NCBI GenBank assembly: GCA_020081605.1
Contig: JAHREC010000009.1
Span: 5,146,001 to 5,210,000 of the forward strand
Reading direction: 5' to 3'
Length of the DNA: 64,000 bases
From: Albifimbria verrucaria
Taxonomy: Eukaryota > Ascomycota > Sordariomycetes > Hypocreales > Stachybotryaceae
Below are positions 31,621-41,422 of the stretch, one piece after another. A model generated the notes under the pieces. The model searched no databases, was not told where the DNA came from, and was given only the letters and a program-made list of their open reading frames with translations. Position 1 is the first letter of the stretch; each line of letters starts with the position of its first letter. The translations under genes were made by a program, and so were the position numbers.

Positions 31621-33518
31621 ATGGATATCTTCGCACAGGCCAAAGCCGGCACTCTCACAGATGCTGACCTGAGAACTTATCTTCAGCAGCAAGGCCACAC
31701 CGTAAACGATGTGGACAGCAGAGGTTACCGCTATTCAATCCTCTCAACCGCCATCAAATTTGGGCAACTTAACACAGTAAAGCTGCTGCTCGATGCGGGT
31801 GCAAACCCTCGGCTGCCCAGTGGCCATGGGTGTTTCCTCTCTGGGTGGCGGCGAATGCTAAGAAGAATAGGCCGGAGATTGTGCAGGCGCTCCTCAATGA
31901 GGGTGCCAGACCCGACGAAACTAGCGACGATTGCGATGGTGACACGCCATTGATGGTTGCAATCACAGTATCCCGCGATTGCAAGGTCATAAGCCTACTA
32001 GTCGACGCCGGTGCCGCGTTGGATAAGGTGAACAATGATGGGCGCAGCGCCCGCCAGCTGGCCGAGGAAGCTGGGGATGCCCGGATTCGTACAGCTCTGT
32101 CCCCTAGTCATGAGAGGGCTCTGGCACGTCCTGAGCTAATCAATGCTCTCGTTACCCTTGTCGTCTTCATCCTGAACTATGTGAATTCGGGTGTTATTCA
32201 GGGTGTGATCAAGGGCGTCGTATCGTCTTTGTATCACATAACCAAAGACGAAACACCCAATGCCGAACTATCAGAAGTAAGACAATCCCATAATTCCTAG
32301 AACTCTCTCAATAATTCAACAACTGATGCATGGCCTTGCCGAATTATCTAGGAAATTGGGCATCCCACCACGGCCCAAGAATTCAAGGAGAACATCGATA
32401 CGTATGTTAAGGATTCTGGGCTCGGGGAGTTCTTTGCAGGCGACCCTGAGTTCCTCCAGGGAGTGGCTGCGAAAGCGGTCGAACTCAGAGACGATCCCAA
32501 CAATCTTTTAACATCCGAGGAGCAAATCCAAGATCTTACCACCTTGGCACTGTACAAGACGATATTTTTCTGCGGTGAGTGAGAAGCCCAATTACATTTT
32601 CCTGGTTCGAAAAGGCTCGAATCAGTGAAACAAGAGAACTACAGAAGCCCATGAGGTTGGCACACAGGATTGGCTAACTCGGATACTGGGAGAACAGACG
32701 ATAGCAGGTCTATGAGAGGCCAGCGCCTTGAGTCACAAAAGGCTCTTGTTAAACGAATGGCCAAGGTCGCAACGAAACTAGTGCCTGATGGCACGGGTGT
32801 CAAAGTCGACTTCATCAATCGCAACATAGTTGAGGACGACCTGGACGAGAGTGGTGTCCACCACATCATGGACAATGTCCGGCTGACTAGCGGCACGCCC
32901 ATCGGTACTCGCCTCAGGAGAAAATCCTCGAGCCTCTCATATATGACAGGATCAGGCGCGGAGAGAGGCTCACGAGGCCGCACCTCATCATGGTGATTAC
33001 GGATGGGGCTCCGACAAATGAGACCGACCCACCCCCAGCGTTCAAAAACAGCATCATCCAGTGTATGGAGCGCTTGCACGAAGCGAATTATGAACCAGAA
33101 GGTGAGTACATTTCTGTCTCAATTTGAGCTTTAGCACCTATAACCGCATATGACTCTAACTCATGCCTCGTCACTTGAATAGCTGTCCGTTTCAGTGTCA
33201 ACAGGGTCGGCGACGATGAGGCGGCAAGAATGTTCCTTAAAAGCATACGAGACGACCTAGGCCTGCGACGGGTGGTACACTGCACCACTGGTAAGTAATA
33301 TGCGAATCAATGTGGGAGTTTCTCATGCTAAACTTCCATCTAGAACAGCTGGATGAAAACATGGAAGAGCTGAAAGAAAACGAGAAGAATTTGGAATCCT
33401 GGGTATGTCCGCGATCTACTCCAAGACGCAGCATTGTCATCAAGCAGTGTATTGACCATGTGACTAAAAGATACTTCGAGTCCTAATGTCACCCATAAAG
33501 AACCGCGGCTTGAATTAA
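31621..33518 (+). CDS. Ankyrin-repeat plus von Willebrand factor A domain protein
   Basis: Exons: 31621-32276, 32352-32574, 32698-33101, 33183-33290, 33344-33402, 33471-33518. I prefer the ATG at 31621 (MDIFAQAKAG) over 31579. Residues 1-150 hold ankyrin repeats (TVKLLLDAGANPR, EIVQALLNEGARPD, VISLLVDAGAALDKVNNDG). A short hydrophobic, possibly amphipathic stretch follows (ALVTLVVFILNYVNSGVIQG), then a helical linker (EFKENIDTYVKDSGLGEFF). The vWFA domain starts with TIFFC and the metal site DDSRS (D-x-S-x-S), with LTSGTPIG (the Thr of the site) and MVITDGAP. All metal-binding positions are kept. One-base losses lie at the T3 run 31833-31835 and near 32914-32916. vWFA domains bind protein partners through Mg2+. 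The combination suggests an intracellular scaffold or sensor. Confidence 0.78.
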
Positions 33519-34538
33519 AAATACCTCGATCAGCTGGGCTATGGAGACCTTGAACGGCCGCTCTGCGACAAATATCGATCTTACAAATAACAGAAGCCAG
33601 CGGAGCTGGGCGGTAGAACCACCAAGCCGAGGATAATGATCACGAGGACAAAGATACTAGCAAACTATCGTCGAAACATCAAACATAAAACACTGTACAT
33701 GTTTGATTCAATGGCTATTGTGTGTCTTATCACTCTTCTATCATTCCGCAGTTCGGATAAGAGTACACAACACCGTGAATTCATACATACGACCATAGCT
33801 GCCTGAAAACATGGGGTCCCGTTCGTTCTTCATTGATTAAGCAGGTGAGCAGCAGACTATTTCAGGTAAGTGACGGCCAGTAAATACCTGCTGCTGTATG
33901 TTCTTATCGTTTCTTCTTATGTGTGATGTAGGAGATTGTAGGTGGCTCGTCCCTCTCTACCGGGTTTCAGACTGCAACAGCATCTGATTATGAATGTTCT
34001 CGAGTCATTTCTTGTTTTCCTTTACTGTTTTTGGTTTTTTTCTTGGCAGGATCTGGCTTTGATAATATCGGAGAATGGTATTAAGACTGATGAATATCCA
34101 AAATATATTCTTTCCAAGAACTATCTTATCTATCTTCACTTTGTTCCTAGTAGTACCCACGAGGCCATAGACAGTATGTAGTCACACCGAGGTCGAACAC
34201 TCACATACACAGTATTTTTGCTCATGATATTTACGGCTAAGTCTCTTTCCTCTTCATTTTTAATGATAACACTGATATATTTGCCGCCTTCTCTGTTATT
34301 GGTAGGACCACCAACACTACCTTGACAGAAAGGTAGAAGCCAATCTGAAGCAATTTGGCAGTGCGTAGCTTTACGAAACGAGAATTTGTATCTTCTAGTG
34401 TCGTAATTTCAATGTAAACGTCACTGCAAGGCACTGAATCCGAGTCATCTTGTCCAGAGATAAATGAGCTGCTACTGGAGATACTCTTAAGGCAGTTGTA
34501 GCCTCCGCCCTTCCATCGGATAAAGATCCAATCACCTC
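33519..34538. other. Intergenic, no gene seen
   Basis: AT-rich, with one open frame of 79 codons at 33942-34181 (+) of no recognised type. The last part is the 5' flank of the tRNA gene. Confidence 0.5.
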
Positions 34539-34612
34539 GGTTCCGTGGTCTAGCTGGTCATGGCATCTCGTTAACACCGAGAAGGTCCCCGGTTCGAGCC
34601 CGGGCGGAATCA
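34539..34612 (+). tRNA. tRNA-Val (anticodon AAC)
   Basis: A complete 74-nt cloverleaf. The acceptor stem GGTTCCG pairs with CGGAATC (one G-T wobble) and has discriminator A. The anticodon stem TCTCG/CGAGA encloses the loop TTAACAC, giving AAC, which reads GTT and, as inosine, GTC and GTA. The T arm is CCCGG-TTCGAGC-CCGGG. There is no intron. The internal A and B boxes are intact. Confidence 0.95.
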
Positions 34613-34613
34613 A

Positions 34614-34619
34614 TTTTTT
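34614..34619 (+). terminator. RNA polymerase III terminator (T6)
   Basis: A run of six T starts two bases after the end of tRNA-Val. Confidence 0.85.
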
Positions 34620-34903
34620 GCTGGGCATTCAGAGTCGTTAGTCTCGCCTGCTAAGGCGGCGGGTCCAGCTCAATTAACCAGAGAGAAACGCTTGCCAATC
34701 AATTATCACGACTCTCGGGTCAGGCACAATTGATCTGGTAGCTCATATCTTTGAAACAACTAGAATGTCTCCAAATAGTGGCCAGCAGTTGCGTCCGGCT
34801 TCAAACAGAGCCAGTGAGTTGGTGCTAGACTTGCGAATACAGCAACCTGATCCCGATATTGACGCCTCAGCTGCAATTGTTGATACTCAAGCAAAAAGCA
34901 ACA

Positions 34904-35419
34904 TTATAACCATAACTCATGAGCAAATGGCCTCGCACATTCCTCACCCCAAGTCCGCTCAATCCACACTATTAACCCCGGGCGGCCCAAAATATAGTCT
35001 TTGCTTGAGCTGGCCCTTTTGCGCTCTTTCGGTGCCGCCTTTCGTGCCGCCGCCCACTCTGCCTCTGACATGACATTCTTGGGCACGAAACCGTACATCT
35101 TCTCGTAAAATTGCACTTTGCGGTCGAGGTCTTTGCCCCGCCGACAAGAAGTGAGCGCGTCTCTTGCCGAGGTCAAGAAAGACGTTGCCGATGGCTTTCT
35201 GGTTGATGCCGCCTCTGGTGCTGTTGAGCTTGTAGGTTGAGAAGGCCGTGATGTTGATGTTGGGGGTAGTAGTTGGAGCAGGAGGAGGAGAGGTGGAGGG
35301 CTCGCCGTGAGTCTGCTGTGTCGGGAGACGGGGTCCTCATACGCCGGCAGGGCAACTCCGCTGTCATCGCCATATGGCGGAGGAGGACCTTGGGAAAATG
35401 TGCTAGCTCTTGACTCCAT
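34904..35419 (-). CDS. Hypothetical proline-rich protein with PY motifs
   Basis: The ATG at 35419 (MESRASTFSQ) leads into PPPPYGDD and LPAYEDP, two PY-type motifs that in fungi recruit WW-domain ubiquitin ligases of the Rsp5 type. The C-terminal part has RGKDLDRKVQFYEKMYGF followed by VPKNVMSEAEWAAARKAAP, a basic helical segment I recall from small conserved fungal proteins. The middle is low complexity, and another frame there also reads sensibly (NITAFSTYKLNSTRGGINQK), so indels may hide part of the true sequence. No signal peptide. The function is unknown. Confidence 0.45.
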   Translation of the reverse strand: MESRASTFSQGPPPPYGDDSGVALPAYEDPVSRHSRLTASPPPLLLLLQLLPPTSTSRPSQPTSSTAPEAASTRKPSATSFLTSARDALTSCRRGKDLDRKVQFYEKMYGFVPKNVMSEAEWAAARKAAPKERKRASSSKDYILGRPGLIVWIERTWGEECARPFAHELWL

Positions 35420-36015
35420 CGTTGATGCGATCGAGTTTGCCTTGATCACGTCGGATAAAAATATCTACAGTCAGTGTAGACTATGCGACTACCTAAGGCG
35501 ACGCAGTCAGGGCCTATGTTGTATTTATTACCCCACGTCATTCCAATACCCAGCCCCACGACAGCGGCGCATCGATCCATTTTGAGAAGAACAGGGTGGC
35601 TTGGCGTCGTGGCAAGGTTGAGCTCATGTGACTATGAGTTGGCTTGGCAAGAAGCGAAATATAGACAGTAACGTTATCTGACCTCGAGTAATGAGATTTT
35701 CATGGGGAAAATTGTGTCATAGAAACGCTGGGTTTAACAGAATAGATAGTATATCAAAGTGTCAAAGGCAAACAATTGATTACCGCCTAATATCTCCCAG
35801 GAGATGGTTACCCTGGCCTAGTAGGATTCAGACTAGACGTGAAGGCATGTAATGTAACTATTTGCCAAAGGCAACGACTACAACAAGCTGAGCCACAGTG
35901 GAGACATTCGAAGTTTCCATGCCCAACATTGTCAGAACACCTCGCACAAGGCAATCTACCTATTATACGCTTAGATTTTATACTGCCCACCCTCGTACAT
36001 GCTTGCACTTCATTT
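35420..36015. other. Intergenic, no gene seen
   Basis: This is the 5' side of the PY-motif gene and the 3' side of the P450 gene. Confidence 0.5.
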
Positions 36016-37739
36016 CAGCTCTGCCTCGTCCGGAGTCTAGCACGCACCCCTTTGCTATTAAGATCTGCTACTGCGACAAAGAAATCGTGTTTGCATACTA
36101 CATCGTCGAGGTCCGTTTCGTACATTTCCCAATCGAACTGGCGCACAACTGATGCAACAGTCAGGTAAAGCTCTGCGTAGGCAAGGCTATCTCAGCCGTT
36201 AGTGATAATATCCTGGTGTAACAGTATGGAAAGAGAGCTCACTTCATTCCAAGGCATTGTCTGCTGCCTTTGCCAAAAGACACCAGGTACTTGTCCAACT
36301 TTGTACCAGCATCTAGCCAGCGTTGAGGTCGGAAAATCTTGGGCTCCGGAAATATTGAAGGATGCATCAAGATGAAGTATGGTGTTTGAGAGACAGGCGT
36401 CTACGAAATGTTAGTAGGCGTGCCGCCGATACAAATCCATCACTTACCCCGGCAGGGATCACATAGCCCTTGTAGTGAATGTCTTCGTGAGCAATACGTG
36501 GCAGCCGCACGGTGACCCCATAAGACAGACGCAGTCCTTCTTTGATAACAGCAGACTATGGAACTTGTCAGTACAGTCATTTGTTTATAGCGAGCCACAA
36601 GTGCTTCGAGACTTACGAGATATGGAAGCTGTTGAAGCTCGGTCCATGTGGGTATTGTCGAGGCATTGGGAATTGCACTGTCAAGTTCTTGCCTTAATTC
36701 GTCCAGAGTTTTGGGCATATGCTTGAGATAGAACATGATACGTGTGAGTGTTTGAGCTGTCGTTTCTGATCCTGCTCCGGTCAGGATTTTACCCTCGTCG
36801 CAGAACCGTTGTAAGGTCTTTTCGTGTGCGGGTAGGTCGCTGTCACGTAAGGTATGGAATATTGTTCTGCTAGATGGGTTTTCCTCTTTGGATACTGCTG
36901 TGTTGTCCGTCCCCTCGAGGATCAGGGCCACTTGGTCCCTGACGCCGGCCTGCCATTGAAGCTGATAACCGATGGCGGGATTCATGGCGAAGACGACCGA
37001 TGGTGGGAGGCGGTCGATGACCGGCAACATCCAAGGGAAATGCCTACCCATCGCGCCACTCTCGAAAGCTCCGATTATGGTCTCCTTCCACAGAAGCTTG
37101 AAGTCCGGCTCATCAAGATATTTTCGATCATTAGCAAATGAGTAGTCACATATGACATCCATGGTAAGAGCCATGAAAGCCGCGTCAAGTCTGACAATCT
37201 CCCCGTCCGGGCAGCGCCAGCGAAACGCGCACATAGTTTATCGACTTTGGTCTTTATCAGCGGCTCCACAGCGGTAACGGATCGGGCGGAGAAGAAAGGG
37301 TTGAGGGCGCTGCGACGAAGGCGATGTAGATCGTGTGGGACTGTTGCGAAACTGCTGCCCTCTGCAGCGGCGAGTTTGGTCCACCATTCGTACTTGTCGA
37401 GATTTCTTGACGACGCATAGAGCTCATTGTAGAAGTCGGGGTCGATAATGTGAAGCTCATACGGGTTTATCCTAACGATGGGACCTAAATAGTCCACTGA
37501 GCAATCGCACGTCTAAAGGAATTTAATGTCTGCGCTTTACCATATTTCTCATGCATATCCTGGATCCTCCAGATGAAATGCCCTCGTTTGACCACGTCCC
37601 AGTAGAATTCATTCCACAGAGTCGATGCTGCGAGCTTGGAGCCTGGGAATTTGGAGAGCGGACTAAACCAGACGCGTCTGATGGCACCGATGACGAGATA
37701 GCCGATCCCCAGGCCGCAAACAAGCAGCACAAGGTTCAT
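36016..37739 (-). CDS. Cytochrome P450 monooxygenase (CYP58/Tri4-like)
   Basis: Exons: 37739-37541, 37484-36617, 36555-36448, 36400-36243, 36186-36016. The N-terminus has one membrane anchor ([20 protein letters not shown]) and a Pro-rich hinge ([11 protein letters not shown]). The junction of exons 1 and 2 gives [15 protein letters not shown]. The I-helix is [13 protein letters not shown], the K-helix is KEGLRL (ExxR), and the haem-binding loop is [10 protein letters not shown] with its Cys ligand. The length of about 500 residues is normal. One base is missing in the C4/G4 run 37201-37204; with it, the reading passes smoothly from GAARTG to EIVRLD. The enzyme should sit in the endoplasmic reticulum and hydroxylate a small molecule. 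The N-terminal half resembles the Tri4/CYP58 group, known for secondary metabolism. It is divergent from a LaeA-like methyltransferase gene. Confidence 0.88.
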
Positions 37740-38786
37740 TGTGACAGTGGCTTCTGGAAAGAATAAGTGGAGAGATATGCATGCACGTTCGTTGACTGTC
37801 AGTGATGCGTGAGGAATTCATCGACTAGTTCGCGGCAGTGGTCACCCCATCATTCACCAGCTTATAAAGAAACTCCATTACGACAACCCTGTCCGCATGG
37901 AGGGTACGGCTGGGTCTTCGATCACCAGGTCAAAATGGGCCATTAGGACCCTAAATATGCAGCTACTGCTGTGGCTCCAGCTACACATGCCTGTCGATTA
38001 AATCGAGTGGAACAAAGCGTGCCCGTATAATGTGAAATTGTTCAATCAATCCGTCCTCTTTACTTGTCATTACTCAGAAGATATCATGCCAGCAGAAAAT
38101 TCTCTGCCTTGATATGGTAAAAGCTGACCAGGAAGGCAATGAGCAAGCGACTACTTCGTGCGCATTACCACCAATGAAGTGAATGCTCAATGCCCTAGCG
38201 CTACTCCGTAGAATCTCCAGCAGACCTGGTGGAGACAGGAGAAGATGATCCGGGGTGCACTAAGGAGTAGTGTAGTGTCCTAAGACCCTCTCCCTGCTCC
38301 GTCTTGTACATAGAATACTGGGAAAGGAGCATCTTGCTATCATAGAGTGTCATGGCCAGCCGGTACTTCCTGAGGTATTGACTAACATGGCGCAGTAACA
38401 AGTGCAGCAAACAGAAGCAAGCACACTGATATACAATAGGCAGATGCCTTAAGGGGAGGAGTCTCAATCATACAACGTCGCAACATAACCGCGTACCGGA
38501 TGAATGTCTCTTTGGTTAGCGGCTCCATTAGCTTGCATGCAGCCTCACTCGCGATACCCATTCTGCTACTTGGCGGAACAATAGTGTCTTTTCTTGCAGA
38601 GTGGATAAATCCACTTGCAGTAGCTGTACCGATTGACTTCATAGCTAGTAAGATGGCCCCGCTGATTCATCGCACGAGAACATTTCAGAAATCGCGACCG
38701 TTGATGTGGCTTGGGACCCTTATTGCGTAAGACTTCATCCTGAACAGAGTCTGCATCTTTCGCTCAGCATAAAAAATCCGAAGAAA
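37740..38786. other. Intergenic between divergent genes, no gene seen
   Basis: This should contain the promoters of the P450 and methyltransferase genes. Frames within it show no domain. Confidence 0.5.
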
Positions 38787-40145
38787 ATGACAGGAAAAGG
38801 TTCTGGCGCGAGTTCTCCGGTCAGTCGTACGTCTGGAGAAGGAAAACGGCCGGCCGCAAGCCCAGAACGAAAGGAGGCCTCGAACCCGGCATCTCCTCAA
38901 GCCACGGAGTCGCAAGCTGTCCTGGAAGCAGAGGTGAGGTGTTGAGCGCGCATCATGAACTACCTGAGGAGCTTCAGCTGACGGCGCAATACAGGCTGCA
39001 GATGAGGTCGACAACTCTGATGCTCGTTCCGATTATGCCAGCGACGTATCCGAGACTACCAGCCTACACTCCTCGATCCTCGACTACACATACGAGAACG
39101 GGCGCCGCTACCATGCCTACCGCGCAGGCCAATACATGTTGCCGAACGATGAGATGGAGCAGGAGCGGCTAGATATGACGCATCACGTCTTTACGTTGAC
39201 GCTGGATGGCGCAGTCTGTGCGACGAAGTTGGATAACCCTCAAGCAATCCTTGACCTGGGCACAGGCACCGGCATGTGGGTGAGTGACCGCCCGCGACGA
39301 CAGCACCAGCCTGGGGTGAGCTGCTAGCTAACATGAATGCGCCAGGCTATTGAGGTTGGCGACCTGTATCCATCTGCCGAGGTCATCGGCACTGACCTGA
39401 GCCCCATCCAATCAAGTTGGTGAGTCCCCTGTTGCGACGAGCGCCTTTCGGCATGTGTCCTGCAGCAAGGCAGCATCTGACATTGACAATGTGAATCTGC
39501 AGGGTACCTCCTAACGTGCACTTCGAGATCGACGACGCCACGCTGGAATGGACCTTTCCAAAGGATCACTTCGATTTCATCCATGCGCGCACACTCGCTG
39601 GTGCGATCCAAGATTGGCCTGCCCTGCTGCGCGAGAGCTTCAACCACTGCAAGCCCGGCACCGGTCGCATTGAAATTGCCGAGGGCCGTGCCAATTTCTT
39701 CTGTGACGATGGCTCGCTCCCCGAGGACTCTTCCACCCATCGCTGGCTCACCGAGTTCCGCCGCTTGAGCGCGCCTCTCGGTTTCGATATCGCACCGCAG
39801 CTGCCAGAAATGCTACGCGAGGCCGGGTTCGAGGACGTGGATATCATGCAGAAGGTCGTCCCTCTGGGAACCTGGCCTAAAGACCCAGCACTGAAGGAAA
39901 TCGGCCGCTGGTTTCGCATACAGTTCCTCGAGATGGCCATCGAGGCCTACACACTGGCGCTCTTCACCCGGGCCGGTGGATGGCAGAACGAGGAGGTGCA
40001 GGTGTTGCTGGCCAAGGTGCGCGAGGAGCTCAAGACGAACAAGTTCCACCTTTACACGTACACGTAAGTTATTGCCGTTCCGATGCCGGCTTCGCTGACT
40101 TATTCTTTCAGGGCTTTTGTCACCGGAAGACGCCCATCTGCATAG
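38787..40145 (+). CDS. LaeA-like SAM-dependent methyltransferase
   Basis: Exons: 38787-38933, 38995-39279, 39346-39419, 39503-40063, 40112-40145; all junctions hold frame without correction. The N-terminus of about 60 residues is Ser/Pro-rich and disordered. Next come SSILDYTYENGRRYHAYRAG and the SAM-binding motif I ILDLGTGTGMW, continuing over an intron into AIEVGDLYPSAEVIGTDLSP. Then follow PPNVHFEIDDATLEW, FDFIHARTLAG and a motif near GRIEIAEG. This layout is that of fungal LaeA-like (TAM-type) methyltransferases, which are often found in metabolite gene groups either as regulators or as enzymes. No signal peptide. The target is unknown. Confidence 0.88.
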
Positions 40146-40872
40146 AGCATTTCCACATATAGTAGTGAGAGAGAAGGGGTTTATGTGACGACCAACTACA
40201 GAGCCTCGGTGCTTGCCCGGGGTAACGAATGATGAATTAAAATTCTAGATAAATGCTATAGCTGCACGGGGAGGCGCATGGCAATTATGCTGAGGGATTG
40301 ATTGTGTGTTTGTTCCAGCAGATCCTGTATATACATTATTATTGAGACGTGGCTGCACTGCGTCAATCACAATCCAGACTTACTGTTAAATACATGATTT
40401 ATGAAGTATTACTCCGGTATGATAATAGTGTGGATGAATTACCTTTTACAATTGAAGGTGTGCGAGTAGGAAGCCAAACCATGAGCAAGAAATGGAGGAT
40501 TGCAAATCGTGGGTCTTATATTTCCCAAGAAATTAATCGTCAAAAATCAGGGAAATGCCAAATACGAATAGAGAATTAACAGAAAATACAATAATTTATC
40601 TAAGTATTTATTCATATTGTTTTATTTAATCCAAATATTGTTTAGTATTGATCGATTGTTATGTCAATGCCATTCACTTGCAAGCCTAAGAGCACCTTGT
40701 CAGTTACTAAACTGGCTACCCTGTATCTGCATCACGTCACTTGTTTTTACCGTGCACCGCTGAAGCCTAACAGAATGCATCATCTTACAGCATATCGCAC
40801 AACCACGATCGCCCGGCATATAAAACTGGCAGTTGTAACTCATCACGTCAAACCACAAGTGTGCATGTCCTG
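40146..40872. other. Intergenic, no gene seen
   Basis: Strongly AT-rich between 40320 and 40660. A 76-codon frame at 40349-40579 (+) is not recognised. Confidence 0.5.
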
Positions 40873-41422
40873 ATGGCTCGTTCGGACGAGGCGGAGGCCT
40901 TTTTCCATGCCGTTTACTGTGCTGTACAGGAGATTCCTCACGGTAGAGTCACGACATATGGGCACATCGCTATGCTTGTCGGCACGCGTAGGTGACAGTC
41001 CTAGACATGTTTGCTCCTCGTTAACTCATCTGGACTCAGCCCAGCGTCCTCGCCAAGTCGGAGTCTGTCTCAAACATCTCCCTGCCGATCCAAGCTCCCG
41101 TTTCAACCATGATAACGTGCCGTGGCAGCGGGTTATCAATGCCAAAGGTGCTATTTCACCACGGTACGATAGATTCAAATAACTCCATAGATTCATCTCG
41201 GAGGCTAACATACGCAGGTCACAACCCTCTGGTTCAAGGAATCAGGCTGCAGCACTTGAGGCAGAGGGTGTAGAGGTAACACAAGGGGCCCTTGGGGAAT
41301 TTACGGTTGACTTTGGAGAGTATGGTTGGTTTCCTTCAGAACTTCCGTCCGAGTCTCGCCAAGGAGCGGGCGAGGACGAGAACCAGAACGATGACGGGAA
41401 TGAAGAGGATAATACTGAGTAG
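40873..41422 (+). CDS. Alkyltransferase-like protein (ATL, MGMT family)
   Basis: Exons: 40873-40987, 41040-41163, 41218-41422, giving 147 residues with both introns in phase. The family pattern is complete: IPHGRVTTYGHIAMLVGTPQ with the DNA-binding fold, RQVGVCLKHLP and NVPWQRVINAKGAISPR. The position that is the active Cys in O6-methylguanine methyltransferases (PCHR) is Trp here (PWQR). That is the mark of alkyltransferase-like proteins, which bind alkylated guanine and hand it to nucleotide-excision repair without repairing it themselves. The C-terminus adds an acidic tail (EDENQNDDGNEEDNTE). It is probably nuclear. Confidence 0.88.

Noticed and set aside
34628..34690. A second tRNA-like stem (CGCC-TGCTAA-GGCG) just after tRNA-Val
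   Set aside because: No acceptor stem or T arm can be drawn around it, so it is probably chance.
34765..35073. A plus-strand frame overlapping the PY-motif gene
   Set aside because: The overlapping minus-strand reading has the more protein-like composition; this frame becomes low-complexity Pro where it mirrors it.
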